From NCBI RefSeq assembly GCF_019710575.1, contig NZ_JAHWFK010000031.1, positions 248,001 through 312,000 on the forward strand: a stretch of DNA of 64,000 nucleotides, read 5' to 3'. Under the pieces are notes generated by a model. The model was given only the letters and a program-made list of their open reading frames with translations. It was not told the origin of the DNA and made no database searches. Positions 56,042 through 64,000 of this stretch are shown here, one piece after another. Both the position numbers and the translations under genes were made by a program. How positions within the stretch are numbered: the stretch's first letter is position 1; every line of letters begins with the position of its first letter. Origin of the DNA: Paractinoplanes polyasparticus. Lineage in GTDB: Bacteria > Actinomycetota > Actinomycetes > Mycobacteriales > Micromonosporaceae.

Positions 56042-58756
56042 ATGGGGATGCCGGACCGATCGGTCCCGTTCGTCGGCCGTCACGACGAGCAGCGCGTCCT
56101 GGCCGGCCTGGTGGCCGGTGTCCGGGACGGGCACAGCGGCACGCTGGTGGTCGTCGGCGAGCCCGGCAGCGGCAAGACGAGCCTGCTCGACCAGGTGGCC
56201 GCGAGCTGCCCGGACGTCGGGGTCGTCCCGGTCGCCGGGGTCGAGTCGGAGATGTGCCTCGGCTACGCGGCCCTGCACCGCCTGCTGCGACCCTGGCTGT
56301 CCGGCATCGACGCGCTGCCCGATCCTCAGCGCGATGCCCTGCGTACGGCGTTCGGCCACACGGCCGGCGCCACGGCCGACCGCTACCTCGTGGGCATGGC
56401 CACCCTGACCCTGCTCGCCGGCGCCGCGGCGCCGCAACCCCTGCTCTGCGTGATCGACGACGCGCAGTGGCTGGACCGGGAGTCGGCCGACGCCCTCGCC
56501 TTCGTCGCCCGCCGCCTGCACGCCGAGGCCCTCGGGCTGCTGTTCGCCACCCGCCAGCACGGCCGGCCCTCGGTCGACGGGCTGCCCGCGCTCGTGTTGG
56601 GCGGACTTCCCGGGGAGGACGCCCGCTGCCTGTTGTCGGCGGTCGTCTCCGGTCACCTCGACGCCGCAGTCGCCGCGGCCGTCATCACCGGCACCGGCGG
56701 CAACCCGCTGGCCCTGATCGAGCTCGCTCGCACCCTGTTGCCCGGGCAGCTGGCCGGCACCGTCCCGTTGCCCGCGCCGCTGCCGGTCGGCGTGCTGCTC
56801 GAAACGCACTTCCTGCGCCAGATCCAGCCGCTTCCGGCCGAGACCCGGTCGATCCTGTTGCTCGTCGCCGCCGCGCCACCCGCGAACCCCTCCCTGCTGT
56901 GGCGGGCCGCCGGGCACCTGGGAATAGCCGCCGACCGGGTGGACCTCGCAGTGTCGGCCGGTGTGCTGACCGCCTCGCTGGATTTCCGGCATCCGCTGAT
57001 CCGCTCGGCCGTATACCGGGGCGCCGAGGCGGCGGACCGGCGGCTCGTGCACGCGGCCCTCGCCACCGTGTACGACCCCGAGCTCGATGCCGACCGCCAC
57101 GCGTGGCATCGCGCGCAGGCCACGGCCGGGCTCGACGAACAGGTGGCCGCCCTGCTCGAGAAGGCCTCCGAAAGCGCCCGGTCGCGCGGCGGCCATGCCG
57201 AGCAGGCCGCCTTCCTGTCGCGGGCGGCGGACCTCTCGCCCGATCCGCGCGCGCAGGGCTCGCGCCTGGTCGCGGCAGCTCGCGCCCACCTCGTGCTCGG
57301 CGATCCGGTCGCCGCGGCCCGGATGCTCGACCGCGCCGAGCCCGGGCTGGACCGGCCCGTGCCGCGAGCGCTGGCCCGTCAGGCCCGGGCAACGGCCGAG
57401 ATGTACGCCGGCCGCTATGCCGCTGCGCCCGGGATCCTGCTGCAGGCGGCCGCGTCGATCGCCGGCCTGGACGCCGCGCTGGCCCGGAAGCTGATGTTCG
57501 AGGCGATGCAGGCCGTCCTGATCGCCGGCGATCAGGCCACCGCACCGGCTCTGGCTCGTGCGGTGCTGGCTTCACCGGCGCTGCAGGCGGCGCGGTCGAC
57601 GTACGCGGACCTGTTTCTGACCGGCTGCGCCACCCGCCTCGCCGGCGACTACCGATCGGCCGTGCCGCTGCTGCGTGGCGCGCTGACCGCCCTGGCCGCG
57701 GAGGGCGGGCCGGCCGAGGACGGACTGCCGCTCGCCGCGGCCGGCCTGCTCGCCGCCGACGACCTGTGGGACGACGAGGCCGGCCGGCGGGCGTGGATCA
57801 AGCTCGAGGCGTACGACCGCGCGAGCGGAGCCCTGGGAAGGCTGCGGACCGCCCTGGCGGTCGGCGCCACCTGGGAGCTGCGAGCGGGTCGCTTCACCGC
57901 CGCCGAGGCGCTCCAGGACGAGCTGTCCGGCCTGGTCGCGGTCGTCGGGCAGCACCACAGCGGTGTCGCCTCGCGGATCGAGCTCCTGGCCTGGAGCGGG
58001 CGGGCGGCCGAGACGCGGGCGATCGCGGCCCGCGCCGGCGACCTCGACGACCTGGCCCGCAACGCGCTGGCCGTCCTCGAGCTCGGTCTCGGCCGGTACC
58101 CCGAGGCACTGGCCCACCTACGATGCACTTTAGACAGTGATCGGCCGGGCGCGGCCACCCGGTCGCTGCACGAGATCGTCGAGGCGGGCGTGCGGAGCGG
58201 AGACCACGAGGCGGCGAAGGCGGCCCTCGCGCGGATGGACGAACGGGCCCCGGTCAGCGGCACCGCATGGGGACTGGGCCTGCTGGCCCGCTGCCGGGCC
58301 CTGATGGCGGACGACGATCAGGCCGAGGCGCTGTATCGCGAATCGACCGAGCTGCTCGGCCGCACCCGGATCAGAACCGAGCTGGCCCGCAGCCACCTCC
58401 TGTACGGCGAGTGGTTGCGCCGGCGCCGGCGACGGGCCGACGCCCGGGTCCAGCTGCGAACCGCCCACGAGATGTTCACGCGCATGGGCGCCGCCGCTTT
58501 CGCCGGCCGCGCGCGATCCGAACTGCTGGCCACGGGCGAGCGGCCCCGCCCCCGCAGTGAGCGCTCCGACAGCGGCCTGACCGCGCAGGAGAGGCAGGTC
58601 GCCGGTCTGGCGGCGGCCGGCGCGACCAACAGCGAGATCGCCGCCCGGCTGTTCCTCAGCACGTCCACCGTCGAATACCACCTGACCCGGATCTTCCGGA
58701 AGCTGGCCATCACCTCACGCCGCCGGCTGGCCGCCGCCCTGAGCGACGGGGCCTGA
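56042..58756 (+). CDS. Second LuxR-type LAL regulator
   Basis: This 904-residue LAL protein has Walker A VGEPGSGKTSLLDQVA, Walker B LLCVIDDAQWLDRESAD, a helical middle and a C-terminal LuxR HTH (LTAQERQVAGLAAAGATNSE, ARLFLSTSTVEYHLTRIFRK). It shares the domain order and length of the gene just upstream but diverges throughout. ATG 56042 follows a GGGGGG stretch; ATG 56048 is an alternative. Its 3' end overlaps the convergent hydrolase by 42 bases. Targets are unknown; neither LAL sits beside an obvious biosynthetic cluster here. Confidence 0.92.
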   Translation: MGMPDRSVPFVGRHDEQRVLAGLVAGVRDGHSGTLVVVGEPGSGKTSLLDQVAASCPDVGVVPVAGVESEMCLGYAALHRLLRPWLSGIDALPDPQRDALRTAFGHTAGATADRYLVGMATLTLLAGAAAPQPLLCVIDDAQWLDRESADALAFVARRLHAEALGLLFATRQHGRPSVDGLPALVLGGLPGEDARCLLSAVVSGHLDAAVAAAVITGTGGNPLALIELARTLLPGQLAGTVPLPAPLPVGVLLETHFLRQIQPLPAETRSILLLVAAAPPANPSLLWRAAGHLGIAADRVDLAVSAGVLTASLDFRHPLIRSAVYRGAEAADRRLVHAALATVYDPELDADRHAWHRAQATAGLDEQVAALLEKASESARSRGGHAEQAAFLSRAADLSPDPRAQGSRLVAAARAHLVLGDPVAAARMLDRAEPGLDRPVPRALARQARATAEMYAGRYAAAPGILLQAAASIAGLDAALARKLMFEAMQAVLIAGDQATAPALARAVLASPALQAARSTYADLFLTGCATRLAGDYRSAVPLLRGALTALAAEGGPAEDGLPLAAAGLLAADDLWDDEAGRRAWIKLEAYDRASGALGRLRTALAVGATWELRAGRFTAAEALQDELSGLVAVVGQHHSGVASRIELLAWSGRAAETRAIAARAGDLDDLARNALAVLELGLGRYPEALAHLRCTLDSDRPGAATRSLHEIVEAGVRSGDHEAAKAALARMDERAPVSGTAWGLGLLARCRALMADDDQAEALYRESTELLGRTRIRTELARSHLLYGEWLRRRRRRADARVQLRTAHEMFTRMGAAAFAGRARSELLATGERPRPRSERSDSGLTAQERQVAGLAAAGATNSEIAARLFLSTSTVEYHLTRIFRKLAITSRRRLAAALSDGA

Positions 58757-59584
58757 GGCCTGTTTCAGCCACGTCTCGACGGGCTCGATGATCGCGCGCG
58801 GGCTGCGGCGGGCCCAGGTGAAGTGGTCGAAGCCTCCGGACGCGGTGGCGGGCACGGTGATCTGTTCCACCGGTCCGCCCACCCGGCGGGCCAGGTGGGC
58901 GACGGCCGCGGGCGGGATCAGCCGGTCGCCGTCCAGAGCGAGCAGCAGCGACGGCACCCGGGAGCCGCTCAGGGCCGCCTCGTAGTCGGTGGGGTCGCCG
59001 GCGAGGTGGTATCGGCCGTGCCGGGCCTCGTACGCCCAGTCGCGCATCATCGACCGCGGCTGCCGGCCGCCGAATCGCAGCAGATGACCGGGCCAGTGAC
59101 CCGCCGCGCGGGACACGCCGCCCACGACAGCGACGCCCAGCCGTCGCTGCCAGCGCCGGTGCGCCGGCAGGTGCAGGGGAGCGCTGGTGCCGGTGGCGAT
59201 CGCGACGACCGCGGCCGGGCGGACGGTTCCGCCGGCGGCGGCGAGCAGGGCGATCTGACCGCCCAGGCTGTGGCCCACCAGCGCGACGTCCGGAGCGCCC
59301 AGGGCCCGGGCCAGCTGCACCGCGGCCGGAAGGTCGCCGCGGATCAGGTCGGAGTAGCCGAACCGGGCCCGGCGCAGGTCGCCGACGCGGCTCTCGGGCA
59401 TGCCGCGCCACTCGACACCGATGACGTGGCGTGCCCAGGCCTGGAACAGGGGCTCGTAGTAGCCGATCGGAACGCCCAGCGCGGGAAGGAAGACGATCGA
59501 CGGCCCGGACGACGGCGCGTGGTATTCGCGAACGCCGATGACGGCATCGGCCAGCGGGATGCGGTGTGTCCGTGTGCCCGTCAC
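58715..59584 (-). CDS. Alpha/beta hydrolase coupled to PH-domain genes
   Basis: This hydrolase of about 289 residues has the nucleophile elbow GHSLGGQ, the acid in LALDGDRLIPP and the His in GGFDHFTWARR; a LPALGVPIGYYEPLFQAWAR cap-side segment is also present. The GTG at 59584 overlaps the stop codon of the PH-domain gene (GTGA), so it is translationally coupled to it. Its 3' end overlaps the LAL gene. It is cytoplasmic, with unknown ester or amide substrate. Confidence 0.83.
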   Translation of the reverse strand: MTGTRTHRIPLADAVIGVREYHAPSSGPSIVFLPALGVPIGYYEPLFQAWARHVIGVEWRGMPESRVGDLRRARFGYSDLIRGDLPAAVQLARALGAPDVALVGHSLGGQIALLAAAGGTVRPAAVVAIATGTSAPLHLPAHRRWQRRLGVAVVGGVSRAAGHWPGHLLRFGGRQPRSMMRDWAYEARHGRYHLAGDPTDYEAALSGSRVPSLLLALDGDRLIPPAAVAHLARRVGGPVEQITVPATASGGFDHFTWARRSPRAIIEPVETWLKQASGPVAQGGGQPAA

Positions 59585-61068
59585 CCTGTCGTCCGTCCCT
59601 GGTCGAGAAAGGGGGTCAGCAGTCCGGGGACCGCGGCGTCGGCCACGTCGATGCCGGCGCCCGCGGCCACGTCCCGGATGGCGTAGGCGCCGGAGCCCGC
59701 GGCCGTGGTCGCCCGGACGGTGATCAGCCCGGCCCGGCGCTGGAACAGTGACTGGCGCACCGTCCAGCCGATGATGCCGCGACGCTGGAGGGCGACCGTG
59801 CTGCGGCGGACCGAGCCGCTGCGGGCCACCAGGTATTCGCCGTGGATGCCGTGGCCGAGGCTGCGGTAGGCGTCCAGGGCGAGGGCCACGGCCACCGGCA
59901 CGGCGACCGTCGCGGTGATCCACGCGAGGTGCAGGAGCACGTCGGTGACGAGCAGGCCGAGCACGATCAGCGGCAGTTCGCCGGCCAGCACACCACCCAG
60001 CGCCCAGCTCAGGCGGCGCCCGCGCGCCGCGACGGGATGCGGCGACAGGTGGGCCGCCTCGGTCGGTGCGACCGGTTCGCGTACGACGTCGGCCGCGACC
60101 CGCCGGGCCAGCGCTCCGGGCGCGGGCGGCAGCAGGGTGCTGTGCTGAGCCTTGTCCTGTTCCACCCCGGTCGCCATGCCGGTGGCCACGACATCCACCC
60201 GGGCCGCTCCGGCCAGCCGGTTGCCGAGCGGCTCGACGACCTCGACCCCCCGCACCCGCTGCTCCTCGACCGAGATGGACCGGGTGGTCAGCAGCCCTCG
60301 CCGCACCCGCAGAGTGCCACCCGGCTCGCGCTCGAGCCGATAGCCCCACCACCTCTCGGCCCACAGCCCGAGCGCGCCGATCGCCCCGGTCACCAGCGCC
60401 GCCACCACCAGCACGGCGATGCCCCCGAGCACGCCCAGGCCGCTCAGCCGGTCGATCGTCCACTCGACGAGCCCGCCGGACAGACCGAACCAGTCGGCCA
60501 CGTTGAGCAGGCCGCCGACCGCGGAGAAACCCAGCAGGGGCGCGACGAACGACAACGGCGCGTACCGGATCCAGGCGGGATCGAGCACGGCGAGCGTGCC
60601 GCCGGCGCCCGCGGCGGCGGATCGGTCGAGCAGCGTACGACGCAGTTCGTCGCCGGTGGCCCGGGTGACCGGCCCCAGCCGCACGGTCCCCTTCTCGGCA
60701 TGCTCGCCGGTGCCTATCCGCACCGACACCAGCCCGAACACTCGCAGCAACGGATTGGCGGTGACATCGACGGTGCGGATCCGGTCGCGTTGCAGGGAGC
60801 GACGATTCCGGATGAGCATTCCCGTGTGCAGCTCGACGCGATCGGGACCGATCCGATACCGGCTGAACCGCAGGCGCAGCCATTCCGCGAGCGTTCCGGC
60901 CACCACGATCACCACCGCGCCGGGCAGCACCCAGCCCAGCGCGACCGCGACGGAGATGTCGGCCAGCCCGACCGCCGTCGGCACGCCGGCCACCACCGCG
61001 ACGCCGAGCATGAAGATCGCGGCCACCGGCACGGCCCGCCGGTCGAGCCGGCGCCAGTCCGGGCTCAC
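59581..61068 (-). CDS. PH-domain membrane protein (YdbT-like)
   Basis: This 495-residue protein has several pairs of transmembrane helices and three bacterial PH-like (bPH2/DUF304) blocks: RFSRYRIGPDRVELHTGMLI, YRLEREPGGTLRVRRGLLTT and a last one near GEYLVARSGSVRRSTVALQR. It matches the YdbT group, usually found next to a smaller YdbS-type protein, as here. Members are linked to envelope homeostasis and antibiotic tolerance; the mechanism is unknown. Its start overlaps the end of the smaller gene upstream. Confidence 0.88.
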   Translation of the reverse strand: MSPDWRRLDRRAVPVAAIFMLGVAVVAGVPTAVGLADISVAVALGWVLPGAVVIVVAGTLAEWLRLRFSRYRIGPDRVELHTGMLIRNRRSLQRDRIRTVDVTANPLLRVFGLVSVRIGTGEHAEKGTVRLGPVTRATGDELRRTLLDRSAAAGAGGTLAVLDPAWIRYAPLSFVAPLLGFSAVGGLLNVADWFGLSGGLVEWTIDRLSGLGVLGGIAVLVVAALVTGAIGALGLWAERWWGYRLEREPGGTLRVRRGLLTTRSISVEEQRVRGVEVVEPLGNRLAGAARVDVVATGMATGVEQDKAQHSTLLPPAPGALARRVAADVVREPVAPTEAAHLSPHPVAARGRRLSWALGGVLAGELPLIVLGLLVTDVLLHLAWITATVAVPVAVALALDAYRSLGHGIHGEYLVARSGSVRRSTVALQRRGIIGWTVRQSLFQRRAGLITVRATTAAGSGAYAIRDVAAGAGIDVADAAVPGLLTPFLDQGRTTG

Positions 61069-61589
61069 GTGGCATCACCCGGAACGGCCTGGGTGGCCTC
61101 GGTGAGCTGCTCGGCGACCTCCTCGGCACGGGCGTGGTCGAGGCCGGGCATGGTCACCGCCCCCTTGGCCGACGCCGTCGTCACGACCACGGTGGCCAGC
61201 CCGAATCGCTGCTCCACCGGGCCGCGCCGGGTGTCCACGGTCTGGATACGGGACAGCGGCGCCACCCGCCATTCCTGCCAGAACCAGCCCGTACGGGTGT
61301 AGACGGCGATGTCGGTGACCTCCCACCGGTGCACCCGGAACCACCAGCGGGGGAGTGCCACCACGGCGACCAGGCCGGCCGCCGCGATGACCGCGGCCGG
61401 GGCGAGCAGCCATAACCGCGCGGGCGCGATCAGCACGCCGAGCACGACCAGCACCACAACCGGCGCGGCGAACAGCAGCACCAGGTTGGTCGCCCACCAG
61501 CCGACCGCGCGCCGATCGACCGGATGACGCGGCGGCCGCAGCCGCACGCCACTCGCCGATGCCGTTGCGGGCCCAGCGCCACCGGTCAT
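61065..61589 (-). CDS. PH-domain membrane protein (YdbS-like)
   Basis: This 174-residue protein has two N-terminal transmembrane helices (NLVLLFAAPVVVLVVLGVLI, LLAPAAVIAAAGLVAVVALP) and one bPH2 domain (RWEVTDIAVYTRTGWFWQEW, RIQTVDTRRGPVEQRFGLAT). It is the first gene of the operon YdbS-like, YdbT-like, hydrolase, joined by short overlaps. It probably forms a membrane complex with the YdbT-like partner. Confidence 0.88.
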   Translation of the reverse strand: MTGGAGPATASASGVRLRPPRHPVDRRAVGWWATNLVLLFAAPVVVLVVLGVLIAPARLWLLAPAAVIAAAGLVAVVALPRWWFRVHRWEVTDIAVYTRTGWFWQEWRVAPLSRIQTVDTRRGPVEQRFGLATVVVTTASAKGAVTMPGLDHARAEEVAEQLTEATQAVPGDAT

Positions 61590-61691
61590 GTCACGGTCCC
61601 CCGGCGTCGTAGACAGCTGGCGGCTCCACTCTATAGCCGGGTGCCACCGGCCCGGACGGGTCGATCCGGCACGGGCCCGGCCGTTCGTCGC

Positions 61692-62129
61692 CTACGGTTC
61701 GGTTTCGATGGCGAACGAGGCCCAGACGTGTTTGGCGTCTCCGGCCGGGTACCAGCCGATATCCAGCGACATGGCGCGGGCGATGGGCAGGCCGCGGCCC
61801 CGATGGTCGGCCAGGGCGGCGGCGGTGTCGACCGGGGCGTGGTGGCGGTCGTGGTCGGCGACGTCGAGGACCAAGCGGTCGTCGTGGCGCAGGAGCCGGA
61901 CGGTGGTGGGTGGAAGACCGTGTTGCAGAGCGTTCGTGGCGAGCTCGGTGGCGACCAGCACGATGCGCTCGAAGACCTCTGCCAGCACCTCGTCGCCGGT
62001 CGGCCCCAGCTCGGCGAGCACCTGATCCAATGATCTCCGGAGCGAGCGCAGATCGTCGGGGCGTACGAGCGACCAGCGCCGCAACTCGACGGTGTGCGGC
62101 GGGGGACGGGACTTGGTCACCTCGGTCAT
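61692..62129 (-). CDS. RsbW/SpoIIAB-type ATP-binding protein
   Basis: This 145-residue HATPase domain has the N box VLVATELATNALQHG and the glycine-rich HRGRGLPIARAMS lid region. Stand-alone proteins of this kind serve as anti-sigma kinases or switch proteins in actinomycete stress and development. Partner genes (anti-anti-sigma or PP2C phosphatase) are not adjacent, so its target cannot be assigned. It lies between the PH-domain operon and the desaturase gene. Confidence 0.85.
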   Translation of the reverse strand: MTEVTKSRPPPHTVELRRWSLVRPDDLRSLRRSLDQVLAELGPTGDEVLAEVFERIVLVATELATNALQHGLPPTTVRLLRHDDRLVLDVADHDRHHAPVDTAAALADHRGRGLPIARAMSLDIGWYPAGDAKHVWASFAIETEP

Positions 62130-62248
62130 CCTTCAGATGTGCCCTCCCACGGCGGGGTCAAGCGCGGAAGCCGGCATGACCTGATCAGGGCGTGCCGGCC
62201 ACCGACCAGATCGGGCCGGCCGACCGGCATGATCCGGTGACCCTGAGG

Positions 62249-63280
62249 TCAGCGGCTCGACCGGGCCTCCCGCAGCGGCGCTCCGACCTCGTGCAGGTGG
62301 CGAAGGGCCTGCCGGTAGGACTCGATGAGGCCGGTCTGCTCGTACGGGACACCGATCTCGGCGCAGTACTGCTGGACGATCGGCTGCGCCTTGCGCAGGT
62401 TCACGCTCGGCATGGCCGGGAACAGGTGGTGCTCGATCTGGTAGTTGAGGCCGCCCAGCGCGACGTCGACGAACCATCCGCCGCGGACGTTCCGGGAGGT
62501 CAGGACCTGCTTGCGCAGGTAGTCCTCATCGCCCGTGGGGTGCGGCATGCCCTTGTGGTTGGGCGCGAACGTCATGCCCAGATAGACGCCGAACAGCGCC
62601 TGGTGAACCACCATGAAGGCCAGCGCCTGGAGCGGCGAGAGGACGATGAACAGCGCCGAGAAGTAGGCCGCGGCGTGGACGATCAGCAGGCCGATCTCCA
62701 GGCCCGGGCGTTTGACGGTGCCGGCTCGGATGGCCTTGAGGCTGGAGATCTTCAGGTCGAGGCCGAGCAGGGTCAGCAGCGGGAAGAAGAGGCCGGCCTG
62801 GTGGCGGGTGACGAAGGCGGCCAGGCCGCGGCGGCCGAGCGCCGATTCGCTGGCCCAGATCAGCACCTCGGGCGCCACGTCCGGGTCGAGGTCGTCGTGG
62901 TTCGGGTTGTTGTGGTGGCGGGTGTGCTTCTCCATCCACCAGCCGTAACTCATGCCGACACCGAGGTTGCCGGCGATGCGGCCGGCGATCGCGCTGGGAC
63001 CCTTGGTGCGGAACACCTGCCGGTGGGCCAGATCGTGCGCGACCAGGGCCAGCTGGGCGAACGCCACGGCGAGCACCGCCGCGACCGCCAGCGTCCACCA
63101 GGACGAGCCGACGAGGAAGAACGCGGTCCAGCTGCCGGCGGCCAGCAGGCCGACGAGCGTCAGACGCAGGACGTAGTAGACCGGGCGGCGCCGCATCAGG
63201 TCGAGCGCGCTGACCCGGCGGTTGAGTTCCGCGAAGTCGCTGCCGGCGGCGGGGGGACGCCGGAGTGTGGAAGCCGTCAT
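62249..63280 (-). CDS. Membrane fatty acid (acyl lipid) desaturase
   Basis: This 343-residue membrane di-iron desaturase has three histidine boxes: HDLAH, HTRHH in WWMEKHTRHHNNPNHDD, and QIEHHLFP near the C-terminus. The layout, with four or more transmembrane helices, matches the delta-6/delta-9-type front-end-like acyl-CoA or lipid desaturases of actinobacteria. The enzyme should add a double bond to membrane acyl chains using ferredoxin-type electrons. The ATG is at about 63280. A divergent sensor-domain gene starts at 63411, with a nested inverted repeat between them. Confidence 0.92.
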   Translation of the reverse strand: MTASTLRRPPAAGSDFAELNRRVSALDLMRRRPVYYVLRLTLVGLLAAGSWTAFFLVGSSWWTLAVAAVLAVAFAQLALVAHDLAHRQVFRTKGPSAIAGRIAGNLGVGMSYGWWMEKHTRHHNNPNHDDLDPDVAPEVLIWASESALGRRGLAAFVTRHQAGLFFPLLTLLGLDLKISSLKAIRAGTVKRPGLEIGLLIVHAAAYFSALFIVLSPLQALAFMVVHQALFGVYLGMTFAPNHKGMPHPTGDEDYLRKQVLTSRNVRGGWFVDVALGGLNYQIEHHLFPAMPSVNLRKAQPIVQQYCAEIGVPYEQTGLIESYRQALRHLHEVGAPLREARSSR

Positions 63281-63313
63281 CGGTCCATCGTCGTCGCTGC
63301 GGGCCGGCGGATC

Positions 63314-63356
63314 AGGAGTGCCAGGCCCCAGTTCCGATTGGGGTGCCAGCACTCCT
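63314..63356. promoter_or_regulatory. Nested inverted repeat between desaturase and sensor genes
   Basis: Outer arms AGGAGTGC (63314-63321) and GCACTCCT (63349-63356) enclose inner arms CCCCA and TGGGG. TGCCAG also recurs as a direct repeat. Its location between divergent genes suits an operator for both, or a stem-loop in one leader. Confidence 0.45.
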
Positions 63357-63410
63357 GCGGTGTCGCCACCGCCCGTCCTCCGCCGACCGGCGGCGCGGGA
63401 TGATGGGGTC

Positions 63411-64000
63411 ATGCTCTTCCGGATTCGTGTGCGCACCGGCCTTCGTGCGATCGGGCACGGCGTGTGCGCGACCGGTCTCGGGTTGCTGAACGTGCCGGTG
63501 CTCGCCCTGTGGTTGATCGGTCTGGTCCTCAGCCCGATGCCCGTGCTCGGCGCCGATCTGCTCCACGTGACCACCGTGGTCGTCCGGTGGCGGGCCGACC
63601 TCGAGCGGCGCCTCGGCGAGCTGGCCGGGGTGCCCATCCGCCGGCCGTACCTGCCCTCGCCCGACCGGGCCGAGCAGGGGGGCCGCCGATGGGTGCGATG
63701 GATCATCACGGACCCCGCGACCTGGCGTGACATGTCCTGGCTGCTGCCGGGCGCGTTGGTCAGTGTGGTGCTCGGCCTGATCACGGTGGCGATTCCGGCG
63801 TACGGTCTGGCCGGGGTCCTCCTGGTCCCGCTGTGGCTGTTCCTGGGTGACGTGTGGTTCGGGTACGGCTTGTTCTGGCCGGTCGCGAACCTGGCCGAGG
63901 CCTGGCTGGCCCTCCCGCAGGGGCTGATCGTCATCGCGGGCGGGCTCGTCGTGGCCCCACTGCTGCGCCGGGTCGATGTGCTGTTCGCCCGGCTGTTCCT
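63411..64000 (+). CDS. Sensor-domain membrane protein, probably a histidine kinase (3' end outside the window)
   Basis: The ATG at 63411 opens a protein with two paired helices (GLGLLNVPVLALWLIGLVLS, LLPGALVSVVLGLITVAIPA) and the segment RADLERRLGELAGVPIRRPY, LARLF-type stretches of the actinobacterial 'putative sensor' domain that is usually fused to a histidine kinase with a LuxR-type partner. Only about 196 residues are in the window, so the kinase part is not seen. It is divergent from the desaturase and could regulate it, which is inference. Confidence 0.7.
   Translation, partial: MLFRIRVRTGLRAIGHGVCATGLGLLNVPVLALWLIGLVLSPMPVLGADLLHVTTVVVRWRADLERRLGELAGVPIRRPYLPSPDRAEQGGRRWVRWIITDPATWRDMSWLLPGALVSVVLGLITVAIPAYGLAGVLLVPLWLFLGDVWFGYGLFWPVANLAEAWLALPQGLIVIAGGLVVAPLLRRVDVLFARLF

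Noticed and set aside
1..64000. tRNA, rRNA, insertion sequence, prophage or integrase genes
   Set aside because: I looked for cloverleaf-type sequences, transposase DDE motifs and terminal inverted repeats and saw none.

Overview
The window is chromosomal DNA from a very high-GC, mycelial-type actinomycete. The closest fit is a member of the Micromonosporaceae such as Actinoplanes. This rests on GC-rich third codon positions, many GTG starts, promoters with a TANNNT -10 element placed so that transcripts are leaderless or nearly so, large LuxR-type (LAL) regulators, a SARP/AfsR-type regulator, an Hsp18/RheA pair, a CebR-type cellulose operator and many secreted carbohydrate-active proteins. 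I see no rRNA, tRNA, CRISPR array, transposase or integrase. The genus call is inference.

Layout. 0-4 kb: the 5' end of an unidentified gene, a TetR repressor and a GH38 alpha-mannosidase; two near-identical operator/promoter modules link the edge gene and the mannosidase. 4-6.1 kb: a mosaic of four truncated genes (alpha/beta hydrolase, FAD monooxygenase, cyclase, LysR). 6.1-9.5 kb: a GH65 phosphorylase operon with GNAT and GrpB-family genes. 9.5-13.6 kb: an ECF sigma/anti-sigma pair with a fasciclin protein, a DUF4397 surface protein and a class F sortase; three promoters share one motif, recalling the mycobacterial SigK-RskA-MPT83 system. 13.2-15.9 kb: a truncated lipoprotein, a matrixin-like protease and a Gfo/Idh + ThuA sugar pair. 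16-17.1 kb: three small unknown genes. 17.1-18.3 kb: hsp18 and rheA, divergent over two operator copies. 18.4-27 kb: patatin, a translationally coupled four-gene operon (PaaK-like adenylating enzyme, small barrel protein, GNAT, nitroreductase), a FUSC membrane protein, a phospholipase D-like protein and an SLT-like protein. 27-29.6 kb: a MarR repressor, an MmyB-type regulator and a quinone-oxidoreductase-like gene, with MarR-type palindromes at both ends. 29.7-31.3 kb: broken old-yellow-enzyme and BBE-type flavoenzyme genes fused together. 32-36.8 kb: an aztABCD zinc-uptake locus with two AztD-like proteins and a Zur-type box. 38.1-40.4 kb: an esterase and a 3'-truncated AfsR-type regulator. 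41-46.7 kb: secreted glycan-active proteins, a CebR box and a catalytically dead trypsin-like protein with three repeats. 46.7-53 kb: monooxygenase, SDR, M19-like hydrolase, MerR, TetR, SDR and hydrolase genes. 53.2-58.8 kb: two tandem LAL regulators. 58.7-64 kb: a hydrolase with two PH-domain membrane proteins, an RsbW-like ATPase, a fatty acid desaturase and the start of a sensor-domain protein.

Two themes stand out. First, several small regulons can be read directly from repeated operators: TetR/mannosidase, SigK-like ECF, RheA, MarR, Zur and CebR. Second, there is an unusual density of genes cut short and welded to a neighbour (around 4.5, 5.65, 13.2, 14.1, 29.9, 30.2 and 40.35 kb). These are either real deletions or assembly errors, and long reads would decide. 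Exact junction bases and some start codons are my best reading and may be off by a base or two.
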